NCBI GenBank assembly: GCA_964645935.1
Contig: CAZYAK010000060.1
Coordinates: 1-9,988 of the forward strand
DNA: 9,988 nucleotides
Direction: 5' to 3'
Source: CAZYAK01 sp964645935
GTDB lineage: Bacteria > Patescibacteriota > Gracilibacteria > Peribacterales > Peribacteraceae
This document shows positions 1 through 5,736 of this stretch, piece after piece; position 1 is the first letter of the stretch, and each line of letters opens with the position of its first letter. The notes beneath the pieces were generated by a model. That model had not been told where the DNA came from, did no database searches, and saw only the letters and a list, made by a program, of their open reading frames with translations. A program made the position numbers and the translations under genes.

Positions 1-2
1 TG

Positions 3-254
3 GAGATCGACATCACGTATGAGAGCAGGGAGGGGGACTGGGACGCCAATCGCGCCCGCCATGTCACCGATCTGGCCCGGCTGCTGCACAAGGAGCGGAT
101 TTTGGCCGAGACGCTGGAGGCGCAGGCCGAGAGCGGCCGCGCCGAGCACCGGGAGCCACTGACCCGGCTGGTGCGGCAGATGGAGCACCTGCGGCTCTTT
201 ACGCGGCCGCCGGCCCACGAGGACGCGGACGCGGAGGCGGAGGACGGACGCTGA
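3..254 (+). CDS. C-terminal part of an unrecognised protein (start outside the window)
   Basis: The third forward frame is open from the window edge to a TGA at 252-254 and encodes 83 residues. I do not recognise the family. The visible part begins EIDITYESREGDWDANRARH and continues as an amphipathic, charged, probably helical segment (ARLLHKERILAETLEAQ, then REPLTRLVRQMEHLRLF). It ends in an acidic low-complexity tail (HEDADAEAEDGR). Codons are strongly GC-ending, as in the neighbouring genes, which supports real coding. The gene runs in the same direction as the YbaB-like gene that starts 63 bp later, but a promoter-like sequence lies between them, so they may be separate transcripts. The N-terminal part is outside the window, so neither length nor function can be judged. 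Confidence 0.65.
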   Translation, partial: EIDITYESREGDWDANRARHVTDLARLLHKERILAETLEAQAESGRAEHREPLTRLVRQMEHLRLFTRPPAHEDADAEAEDGR

Positions 255-258
255 GGGT

Positions 259-287
259 TTGAATCGGGCACGGATGTTGCGTAGGAT
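259..287 (+). promoter_or_regulatory. Candidate sigma70-type promoter for the YbaB-like gene
   Basis: TTGAAT (259-264) and TAGGAT (282-287) are separated by 17 bp. Each matches 4 of 6 consensus positions. The predicted transcript would start near 294, giving a leader of about 24 nt that is pyrimidine-rich and has no Shine-Dalgarno sequence. A second hexamer, TAGCCT (295-300), is a weaker alternative. Confidence 0.35.
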
Positions 288-317
288 GACCGCCTAGCCT
301 TCTTTTCCCGCCTTTCC

Positions 318-620
318 ATGGTCTCCTTCTCGCAAGCCCGCGACATGTTCAAGCTCCAGCGCGATGCCAAGCGCATCCGCAAGGAGCTCAGCCAAATGCA
401 TGTGGAAGCCGAGGCCCAGGGTGTGAAGGTCGTGGTGAGCGGCGAGATGGAGTTGGTGGAGGTGAGCATTGCCCCCGAGGTGCCACGCGAGTCCATCGCC
501 GCACTCATCAAGGACGCCCTCAACCGTGCGATGAAGAAGGCGCAAGTCATCTCCGCGGAGCGCATGCAGGGCCTGATGGGCGACATGGGCTTGCCGGGGA
601 TGGGTGCCACGAAGGAGTGA
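318..620 (+). CDS. ybaB: YbaB/EbfC family nucleoid-associated protein
   Basis: This 100-residue protein has the length and architecture of YbaB/EbfC proteins, small homodimers that bind DNA without strong sequence specificity and are often encoded near recombination or replication genes. An N-terminal helix (about residues 5-33, KLQRDAKRIRKELSQMHVEA) leads into the typical beta-sheet segment GVKVVVSGEMELVEVSIAPEV (about 35-55). A second helix follows (about 58-87, SIAALIKDALNRAMKKAQ). The Met/Gly-rich tail MQGLMGDMGLPGMG is characteristic of the family. The ATG at 318 has no Shine-Dalgarno sequence, but starting here gives the normal family length. The usual dnaX and recR partners are not visible: the preceding partial gene is unknown and mltG follows after 156 bp. 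The family call is firm. The cellular role here is inferred from the family only. Confidence 0.93.
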   Translation: MVSFSQARDMFKLQRDAKRIRKELSQMHVEAEAQGVKVVVSGEMELVEVSIAPEVPRESIAALIKDALNRAMKKAQVISAERMQGLMGDMGLPGMGATKE

Positions 621-649
621 AGCCCTAGAAATATCCCATCTCTCTTTGC

Positions 650-668
650 GAACGTTCAGGGAACGTTC
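650..668. repeat. Tandem palindrome GAACGTTC-AGG-GAACGTTC, possible operator
   Basis: Two identical, perfectly palindromic octamers (650-657 and 661-668) are separated by AGG. The same bases also form a perfect 8-bp stem with a 3-nt loop. The element lies 30 bp after the ybaB stop and about 110 bp before the mltG start. There is no T-run after the stem, so a classical terminator is unlikely. The half-sites also read as GTTC-N7-GTTC, the layout of the alphaproteobacterial LexA box. That resemblance is noted as a pattern, not as an assignment. Confidence 0.5.
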
Positions 669-739
669 AATCAGCAACAACTCAACCGCGCGGCCGGCTC
701 GTGTTTTGCACGTGCTCGTCTTTGTAGAAGTTTGGGGGA

Positions 740-769
740 TTGGGATTTGGAAATTCCGTAGGCTATCCT
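740..769 (+). promoter_or_regulatory. Candidate mltG promoter, close to the start codon
   Basis: TTGGGA (740-745) and TATCCT (764-769) are separated by 18 bp, each matching 4 of 6 consensus positions. Only 7 nt lie between the -10 hexamer and the ATG at 777. Transcription would therefore begin at or beside the A of the start codon, giving a leaderless mRNA. No Shine-Dalgarno sequence is present, which fits that reading. Confidence 0.4.
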
Positions 770-776
770 CGGGACC

Positions 777-1787
777 ATGAAGAAGAAGCTCCTGCTCGCC
801 ATCCTCTTTCTGGTCGCCGCAGCCTACGGCTGGTACCGGTGGCAGCTGCGCCCTGTGAATGGCGATGACGCCGTGCGCAAGCAGGTGGTCATCGAACGCG
901 GGACGTCGGTGAGCGGCATCGGCGCACTCCTGGAAGAAAAGGGTCTCGTGCGGTCTTCGTTCGCGTTCTCGGTGTATGCCCGCTTGCACCGCGCGCAGGG
1001 CGACTTGCAGGCGGGGAGCTTCTATCTCCAGGCGTCCATGGGCGTGCCGGAGATTGTGCAGGCACTCAAGCGCGGCTTTGCCGAGGAACTGACGCTCACC
1101 GTCCCCGAAGGCTTCACCATCAAGAATATCGATGCGCTCGTGGCGGAAAAAGGCCTCGCTGCGCCCGGCGCGGTGCTGGCGTGTGCCAAGACCTGCGATT
1201 TCTCCGCACACACGTTCCTGCCGCCGGCTTCATCCAGGCTCGCCGCGCGCGGAGGACGGTTGGAGGGGTACCTGTTCCCCGACACGTACTTTGTGCTGCG
1301 TGACGGCTTTGAGCCCAAGGCGTTCCTCAATCGCATGCTCGACGCCTTCGACGAGAAGGTTGTGCAGGGCCTCTCCGCGGACCTTACGGCATCCGGCAAG
1401 CCTCTTGCGGATATCGTAACCATGGCCTCACTTGTGGAGGAGGAGACGCGCACGGCCGCAGAGCGCTCGGTAGTGGCGGGCATCCTCTGGAAGCGGCTCG
1501 ACATCGGCATGAAGCTCGACGTAGACGCGGCGGTGCGGTACGCGTTGGACAAGCCCGTCGCGGACATCACGCGCACGGACCTGCACAGCGATTCGCTCTA
1601 CAACCTGCGCAAGGTCGGCGGCCTGCCACCCGGGCCTATCGCGAGCCCAGGCCTCCCGAGCATCCGGGCCGCGTTGCACCCAGAGGCGTCGTCCGCGCTC
1701 TTCTATCTGCACGGCGATGACGGTGTGATCCGCTACGCAGATACGAATGACGAGCACAACGCCAACCGCGCCAAGTACCTCAAGTGA
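777..1787 (+). CDS. mltG: Endolytic transglycosylase MltG (YceG-like)
   Basis: This 336-residue protein is a membrane-anchored lytic transglycosylase that cuts nascent peptidoglycan strands and so sets glycan chain length. Residues 2-4 are lysines, followed by a single N-terminal transmembrane segment (about 5-20); the rest would lie outside the membrane. A LysM-like region (about 36-90, VVIERGTSVSGIGALLEEKG) precedes the catalytic YceG domain. That domain carries LEGYLFPDTY (162-171), ASLVEEET (217-224) with the presumed catalytic Glu221, GLPPGPI (282-288) and the C-terminal EHN motif (326-328). Two odd points are a CAKTC pair (Cys136, Cys140) between the two halves and DLHSDSLYNLRKVGGLPPGPI, where many homologues have a SPYNTY-type segment. 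The gene follows a tandem palindrome and a promoter-like sequence. Its last 8 bp overlap the convergent gene on the other strand. The family assignment is secure. Confidence 0.95.
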   Translation: MKKKLLLAILFLVAAAYGWYRWQLRPVNGDDAVRKQVVIERGTSVSGIGALLEEKGLVRSSFAFSVYARLHRAQGDLQAGSFYLQASMGVPEIVQALKRGFAEELTLTVPEGFTIKNIDALVAEKGLAAPGAVLACAKTCDFSAHTFLPPASSRLAARGGRLEGYLFPDTYFVLRDGFEPKAFLNRMLDAFDEKVVQGLSADLTASGKPLADIVTMASLVEEETRTAAERSVVAGILWKRLDIGMKLDVDAAVRYALDKPVADITRTDLHSDSLYNLRKVGGLPPGPIASPGLPSIRAALHPEASSALFYLHGDDGVIRYADTNDEHNANRAKYLK

Positions 1788-2175
1788 GAAGATAGCGGTC
1801 GTCGTGGAGCTTGCCGCCTGCTCGGGTCGCCAGGCGCCACGGATCGATCTGGCTCTCCGGGTGTGCTTCCGCGAACGCACGCGCGGCGGCTACGAGCAGT
1901 CGGTCGCGCACCGCCAAGACGATATCGCCGAGCCCGGTAGGCGGGACTTCGCGTGCGCGGACGGCGTTGAGGTCGATGGCCGCGAGCGTCGCCCGGGGAC
2001 CGCATCGCTCCACGATGCGCGCGATCATTGCGCGGAACGCGTCTCGGTGGGAGTCCCAGGACCGTCGCCGGGTGGCCTCATTGAGCTCACAGAATCCCTC
2101 GTAGTCCTCCTCCGCGTCCGACACCGGGAACGGCATCTCGAAGAGCTCGGGTAACACGCTGTCGTATCGGTCCAT
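1780..2175 (-). CDS. Unrecognised 131-residue protein, convergent with mltG
   Basis: This minus-strand frame starts at an ATG (2175-2173) and stops at TGA (1782-1780). It encodes 131 residues beginning MDRYDSVLPELFEMPFPVSD. I do not recognise the family. The N-terminal half is acidic (SDAEEDYEGFCELNEATRR). The rest looks helical (SHRDAFRAMIARIVERCG, GDIVLAVRDRLLVAAARAFAEAH), with no signal peptide or membrane segment, so it is probably a soluble cytoplasmic protein. Third codon positions are strongly G/C throughout, unlike the overlapping frames, which makes it the real gene here. The frame is open to an earlier ATG at 2238. I prefer 2175 because a TTCACT-N17-TATCCT promoter ends 6 nt before it and would lie inside the longer version. 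The 3' end overlaps mltG by 8 bp. The gene is divergent from the secreted-protein cluster. Confidence 0.72.
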   Translation of the reverse strand: MDRYDSVLPELFEMPFPVSDAEEDYEGFCELNEATRRRSWDSHRDAFRAMIARIVERCGPRATLAAIDLNAVRAREVPPTGLGDIVLAVRDRLLVAAARAFAEAHPESQIDPWRLATRAGGKLHDDRYLLT

Positions 2176-2181
2176 AGAGGC

Positions 2182-2210
2182 AGGATAGAAGGGGAGACGG
2201 ATGGAGTGAA
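2182..2210 (-). promoter_or_regulatory. Candidate promoter for the minus-strand 131-residue gene
   Basis: Read on the minus strand, TTCACT (2210-2205) and TATCCT (2187-2182) are separated by 17 bp. Each matches 4 of 6 consensus positions. The -10 hexamer ends 6 nt before the ATG at 2175, so the mRNA would be leaderless or nearly so. The element sits beside the oppositely directed promoter at 2214-2222, so the two may influence each other. Confidence 0.4.
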
Positions 2211-2213
2211 TTC

Positions 2214-2222
2214 TGGTATACT
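2214..2222 (+). promoter_or_regulatory. Extended -10 promoter element for the secreted protein/SLOG cluster
   Basis: TGGTATACT (2214-2222) combines the TGn extension with TATACT, a 5 of 6 match to the -10 consensus and the best -10 in the window. No good -35 is visible 16-18 bp upstream, as is common for extended -10 promoters. Transcription would start near 2229, giving a leader of 20-30 nt. Confidence 0.5.
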
Positions 2223-2249
2223 GTAGCGAAATACGCACATCGCATCAGG

Positions 2250-2621
2250 ATGAAATCCATGCGCTCCCTCTGCCTCCTCCTCGGCATCGTTTCCTGCCTC
2301 GCGGTCCTCGCGACAGGCGACCCGGCGGCTCCGACCTCCGTCGCGGCCGATGTCCTCGCGCATCCCACGGAAGTGCCCGAAGAGGCGGTGTTCCTGCTCG
2401 CTGAGACCGAGCGCGTGCGTCTGGAAGGAGACATCTCCGAGTGCGCGGCGCTCCACCCGGTGCCCCTCTACGAGGGCGCGCCGTCCTCCGACTCATGGGA
2501 AGCGTACTGCCGCGCACGGTTCTCCAGTGACTCCGGTTCCTGCGCGGGCCTCCCTGGTATGCTTGTCCCCGATCTCCGGTCGTCGTGCATCGCGGCGTCC
2601 GACGTTCCCTCCGCACACTGA
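2250..2621 (+). CDS. Small secreted Cys-containing protein of unknown function
   Basis: This 123-residue protein is exported, judging from its N-terminus: Lys2 and Arg5, then a hydrophobic core (about 7-21, LCLLLGIVSCLAVLA). Cleavage after VLA or ATG would be signal-peptidase-I-like. IVSC at 13-16 also fits a loose lipobox, but a hydrophobic LAVLA stretch after that Cys argues against a lipoprotein. The mature part is acidic and contains four cysteines (65, 87, 98, 113), enough for two disulfides, spaced C-X21-C-X10-C-X14-C. No enzymatic motif is recognised. There are two possible starts: ATG 2250, or ATG 2259, which has AGGA 8 nt upstream and is the better Shine-Dalgarno candidate. The stop TGA shares its A with the ATG of the next gene, so the two are almost certainly co-transcribed and translationally coupled. 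Confidence 0.72.
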   Translation: MKSMRSLCLLLGIVSCLAVLATGDPAAPTSVAADVLAHPTEVPEEAVFLLAETERVRLEGDISECAALHPVPLYEGAPSSDSWEAYCRARFSSDSGSCAGLPGMLVPDLRSSCIAASDVPSAH

Positions 2622-3226
2622 TGTCACATCATCACCGTCTCAAGATCGGCGTTATGGGTTCCGCCTCCGGACCCCAGACCGAGAACAGCAAAGCTCGCGA
2701 CACCGCTCGCGAGCTCGGCCGCGAGATCGGGCGTCGCGGCTACATCTTCATCAACGGCGCGTGCCCAGGTCTGCCCAACGACGCTCTCCTGGGAGCCAAA
2801 GAATGCCATGCGTTCACCTTGGGTGTGTCACCGGCGTTCTCGGAGTACGAGCACATCAACGAGTACCTCTCTCCGCATTCGCACGACATGATCCTTTTCA
2901 CAGGCATGGGCTTCATGGAGCGCGACATCATCAACATCCGCTCTTCGGACGCCGTCATCATCATCGGCGGCGGCATTGGCACGCTCAACGAGTTCACCAT
3001 CGCCTACGACGAGGGTCGTCCCATCGGCATCCTCACCAACACCGGCGGCATCAGTAATCACATCGAGCACGTCGTCGTGGAGCTCTGTCAGCGCGAGATG
3101 CCCCCGAACCTCGTCATGGATGACGATCCCGTCAAACTCCTCGACAAGCTGGAGGTGGTTGTGAAAGCTTTCCCGCTGCCCTTTCGGGAGGACGCGCGCG
3201 TGAAGGACCACGGTCGGGCGGGGTGA
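2621..3226 (+). CDS. SLOG/LOG-like Rossmann-fold nucleotide-binding protein
   Basis: This 201-residue protein matches the SLOG superfamily (LOG, TIGR00725 and SLOG-cluster-4 type, often named 'possible lysine decarboxylase'). Members bind nucleotides or nucleotide-like ligands, and some cleave N-glycosidic bonds. The first Rossmann strand and glycine turn are KIGVMGSASGP (8-18). The second strand region is GYIFINGACPGLPNDALLGAKE (40-61). The family signature appears as GGGIGTLNE (116-124), in place of the PGGxGTxxE of true LOG enzymes. MERDIINIR (99-107) supplies the conserved arginine region. The reaction and ligand cannot be read from the sequence, and I do not claim cytokinin or lysine chemistry. 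The ATG at 2621 overlaps the previous stop as TGATG. An in-frame ATG at 2585 lies inside the previous gene, and the family homology begins only after 2621. The 3' end overlaps the next gene by 4 bp. Confidence 0.85.
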   Translation: MSHHHRLKIGVMGSASGPQTENSKARDTARELGREIGRRGYIFINGACPGLPNDALLGAKECHAFTLGVSPAFSEYEHINEYLSPHSHDMILFTGMGFMERDIINIRSSDAVIIIGGGIGTLNEFTIAYDEGRPIGILTNTGGISNHIEHVVVELCQREMPPNLVMDDDPVKLLDKLEVVVKAFPLPFREDARVKDHGRAG

Positions 3227-4152
3227 GCGACGACGATCAAGAAGCACCCATGGCTTCCGAAACACCCAAACCCTCGCAGGCGGAATCCAGTCCGTCTCTT
3301 CCCGCGTCCGAGGCGCAGGAGCAGGCAACGGCTGTGGCGGGACGGATCCACGGGGTGATGTCGACCCCGTACGGGCCAGGGCAGCTGCGGCGGTGGCAGG
3401 AGGGTGCGCGGCGATACCGCGATGTGGTCTCAAATGGACTCCCGCGACTCGTGCCGTCACCGGCTCTCCGGATAGAGACGGTAAAAAACGCCTATGGAGA
3501 GCTCCAGGCGCTGCTTCTCGGAGAGAAACCGGCGATGTTCCACAATCTTCTCTCCAAGATGAGCCCTGGCTCCTTGGTATCGGCGGGATTGGCCCATGCG
3601 GGCGAGTACGTGTACGACCGGGAGCAGGTGCGCCGCGTGATGCACGAGAACAACGAGTTCACGGCGTTCGGCACCCAGGATCCCGATGAGCTGATGCGGC
3701 TCATGGCCGCAGCCGACCTGCGCGACTTTCCACTCCAGCGAGGGCTCCTGCTGGGGTATCCGCGCGCCGCGGCGGAGCAGTACGTCTTCGTCGAACGGCT
3801 GCGGATCGGAAGCGTTCTCCCGAGGCTCATGGACATCCTGCAGCCGGACTCGGAGGACTTCCATTTCCTGCTGGACAGCTATTTCCGGGACCACGCGGAC
3901 CGTCCGGAGGAAGTGCGCGAACGCGTCGCGGCCTTGCTTTCCGAGCGTGCGGACGCGCTGGGGATCCTGCCGCCGGACGTTCCGTACCTCCTGGAGGAGC
4001 TCGCGTACACGCAGCGCGCGCGACGCATCGACGTGCATGGCGCCGGGTGGGTGGAATACGGCAAGTCGGAGGAGAGCGCGGCGCTCCAGCGGAAGATGCG
4101 CGACGCCTTCGCGTTCTCCGGGATCCTGGACGAGGACGCACCTAACCAGTGA
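3223..4152 (+). CDS. Unrecognised 309-residue protein, last gene of the SLOG cluster
   Basis: This gene starts at GTG 3223 in a GTGA overlap with the SLOG-like gene and stops at TGA 4150-4152. The first 40 residues are Ser/Pro/Glu/Gln-rich and probably disordered. An ATG at 3250 (residue 10) is an alternative start that loses only part of that tail. From about residue 50 the protein is a mostly helical soluble domain without a signal peptide or membrane segment. Its most distinctive stretch is DLRDFPLQRGLLLGYPRAAAEQY (165-187). The FP...GLLLGYP core loosely resembles the FLGYP motif of DUF3793-type proteins, but I cannot assign it. The C-terminal half is charged and Leu-rich (PEEVRERVAALLSERADALG). 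Codon use matches its neighbours. The two overlaps place it in one transcript with the SLOG and secreted proteins. It ends 27 bp from the convergent end of der. Confidence 0.8.
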   Translation: MSDDDQEAPMASETPKPSQAESSPSLPASEAQEQATAVAGRIHGVMSTPYGPGQLRRWQEGARRYRDVVSNGLPRLVPSPALRIETVKNAYGELQALLLGEKPAMFHNLLSKMSPGSLVSAGLAHAGEYVYDREQVRRVMHENNEFTAFGTQDPDELMRLMAAADLRDFPLQRGLLLGYPRAAAEQYVFVERLRIGSVLPRLMDILQPDSEDFHFLLDSYFRDHADRPEEVRERVAALLSERADALGILPPDVPYLLEELAYTQRARRIDVHGAGWVEYGKSEESAALQRKMRDAFAFSGILDEDAPNQ

Positions 4153-4179
4153 GCTGCACGGGAAAGGGCACCATTCCCC

Positions 4180-5589
4180 TCAATCCCGGCTCTCCCCTTC
4201 GCCCGCGGGCTTGTCCGGCTCCTCCTTGTACACCCGGTCACGCGGGCCCTTGATGACCCACTTCACGGGCGTGCCTTCCAGACCGAACGTCTCGCGCAGG
4301 CGGTTCTCCAAGTAGCGCAGCTGCGAGACCATTACCCGCGCCGGATTCTTGACGGAGAGCACGAAGGTCGGCGGGGGATCCTTGCCCTGCGTGACGTGCC
4401 GGGCGGAGGCGATCGAGGCCATGGGCTGGCCCTGGATGGAATCCTTGAGGAAGCGCGCCATCTCCTTGTCCTCGATGCGGCGCGTGCGGCTGCGCTGCGC
4501 CATGAGCGCGAGGTCGAACACCTTGAGCAGACCGTCACGCGTCACGGCCGACCCGTGGATGACGGGGGCCCAGCGGCAGAACTGGAACGCGCGCATCATC
4601 TCCAGCTTAAGGATTTCTTTCTTTTCCTTGTCCAAGAGGTCGGACTTGTTGACGAGGATGATGAGGCCCTTGCCCGCTTCCGTCACGAGACCCGCGATCT
4701 TCTTGTCTTGCTTGCTCGGCATCTCGGAGCCGTCCAGCACCAGGATGGCCACATCGCATTCCTCGATGGACTGCATCGTGCGCAGCATGGAAAGGCTCTC
4801 CACGCCCCAGTCCACCTTGGTCTGGCGACGGAGGCCCGCGGTGTCTATGAGGAGGAACTCCTGGTCGTGGTAGCGCACGAGCGTGTCGGTGGAGTCGCGG
4901 GTTGTACCCGCGATGGGGGAGACGAGTTTCGGTGAGAGTGCGCGCTGCGTCTCAGACATCAAGGCGTTGGTGATGGAGCTCTTGCCCACATTGGGCTTGC
5001 CGACGATGGCGATGCGCGGGATGCCGAACTCGCCCGAGCGAGCCATAACCTCGCGCTTACCGAACTTGAGCGTGAGGAGGTTTTGGACGATTGCCTGTTC
5101 CAACTCCGGCGTGCCGATCTTGTGTGCGGCGCTCACGGCATGCACCTCCTCCCCGACGCCCAGCTCGTGGAACGCGTGCTCCGCGGCAGCGCGCATCGTC
5201 TCGTTGTCACACTTGTTGATGACGAGCAGCACGGGGACGTGCCGCTTGCGGCCCTTGCGCAGAAGGTCGGCCACCGCGTGGTCGTTGCTCGTAGGGTCTT
5301 CTTTGCCGTCCACCACGAAGAGGATGAGGTCGGCGGCCTTGAGCGCAATGAGCGACTGCTCGTGCACGTCGTCCTCGAAATCCTCGTCCTCGGTGCCGCC
5401 GCCCATGCCGCCGGTGTCCAGCACCAGGTAGTCCACCTGCTCCGTCTCCACCACGTGCGCGATGTGGTCGCGCGTGGTTCCGGCCACCTCGCTCTCGATG
5501 GCCATACGCTTGCGGACGAGCCGGTTGAAGAGCGAGGACTTGCCCGTATTGGGCCTGCCGATGATGGCGACGACGGGGAGACGGGCCAT
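4180..5589 (-). CDS. der: Ribosome biogenesis GTPase Der (EngA)
   Basis: This 469-residue protein has the diagnostic Der layout of two tandem GTPase domains and a C-terminal KH-like domain. It is essential in many bacteria for 50S subunit maturation. Domain 1 shows the P-loop GRPNTGKS (11-18), GTTRD (37-41), DTGG (58-61), NKCD (125-128) and SA (153-154). Domain 2 shows GKPNVGKS (197-204), GTTRD (228-232), DTAG (249-252), NKSD (314-317) and SA (347-348). The KH-like part (about 360-469) contains PPPTFVLSVKNPARVMVSQLRYLENRLRE followed by GTPVKWVIKG, as in the family. Residues 62-74 form an unusually acidic stretch (TEDEDFEDD) after the first DTGG. The start at 5589 puts the P-loop right after the first strand. 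The much longer open frame upstream is antisense to leuS and not coding. The gene is divergent from leuS. Confidence 0.97.
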   Translation of the reverse strand: MARLPVVAIIGRPNTGKSSLFNRLVRKRMAIESEVAGTTRDHIAHVVETEQVDYLVLDTGGMGGGTEDEDFEDDVHEQSLIALKAADLILFVVDGKEDPTSNDHAVADLLRKGRKRHVPVLLVINKCDNETMRAAAEHAFHELGVGEEVHAVSAAHKIGTPELEQAIVQNLLTLKFGKREVMARSGEFGIPRIAIVGKPNVGKSSITNALMSETQRALSPKLVSPIAGTTRDSTDTLVRYHDQEFLLIDTAGLRRQTKVDWGVESLSMLRTMQSIEECDVAILVLDGSEMPSKQDKKIAGLVTEAGKGLIILVNKSDLLDKEKKEILKLEMMRAFQFCRWAPVIHGSAVTRDGLLKVFDLALMAQRSRTRRIEDKEMARFLKDSIQGQPMASIASARHVTQGKDPPPTFVLSVKNPARVMVSQLRYLENRLRETFGLEGTPVKWVIKGPRDRVYKEEPDKPAGEGESRD

Positions 5590-5598
5590 GGCGCAGAT

Positions 5599-5607
5599 AG
5601 TGTAGCA
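5599..5607 (-). promoter_or_regulatory. Candidate extended -10 element for der
   Basis: On the minus strand, TGCTACACT (5607-5599) has a TGn extension and the hexamer TACACT, a 4 of 6 match. It ends 9 nt before the der ATG, so the leader would be only a few nucleotides or absent. No convincing -35 is visible, and no Shine-Dalgarno sequence precedes the start. Confidence 0.35.
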
Positions 5608-5699
5608 GGTTCCGGGCTTCCTCACGCGGAAATTCGGGATTTGGGCGCTCCCGGGCGTCGCGTCGCCCAGCCGCGAACCGGCGCAGCTGTTTGCGGATG

Positions 5700-5729
5700 T
5701 TGGCAGTTTTTCGCGCGGGACTGTACGCT
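5700..5729 (+). promoter_or_regulatory. Candidate leuS promoter, adjacent to the start codon
   Basis: TTGGCA (5700-5705, 5 of 6 match) and TACGCT (5724-5729) are separated by 18 bp. The -10 hexamer ends 7 nt before the ATG at 5737, so initiation would fall on or next to the start codon. There is no Shine-Dalgarno sequence, and the spacing is the same as in front of mltG. Confidence 0.5.
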
Positions 5730-5736
5730 TTGGCCA

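Larger units (their letters stand above)
5590..5736. other. der-leuS divergent intergenic region
   Basis: These 147 bp separate two divergent housekeeping genes and hold both promoters. Between the promoters lies a GC-rich dyad: GGGCG (5653-5657) pairs with CGCCC (5664-5668) across a 6-nt loop. TGGGCG (5642-5647) can compete for the same 3' arm. The dyad is upstream of both predicted transcription starts, so it would not be in either mRNA. No T-box-like leader or upstream ORF is seen for leuS. Confidence 0.5.

Noticed and set aside
708..715. Palindrome GCACGTGC in the mltG upstream region.
   Set aside because: A single 8-bp GC-rich palindrome is expected by chance at this composition, and it has no partner site.
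294..1211. Minus-strand open frame of 305 codons antisense to ybaB and mltG.
   Set aside because: It lies opposite two genes with clear family signatures, and its translation is His/Arg-rich low-quality sequence typical of a shadow frame.
2350..3057. Plus-strand 235-codon frame over the secreted-protein and SLOG genes.
   Set aside because: The translation is extremely Arg/His/Ser-rich (RRHHHRRRHWH-like), as expected for an out-of-frame reading of GC-rich coding DNA.
4160..4178. GGGAA...TTCCC dyad between two convergent genes as a bidirectional terminator.
   Set aside because: The stem is only 5 bp with a 9-nt loop, and there is no T-run on either strand.
5083..5736. Upstream extension of the leuS frame by 218 residues.
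   Set aside because: It is the antisense of der and of the intergenic region. LeuRS homology begins at MHPEYDP (5737), and a promoter-like sequence lies just before it.
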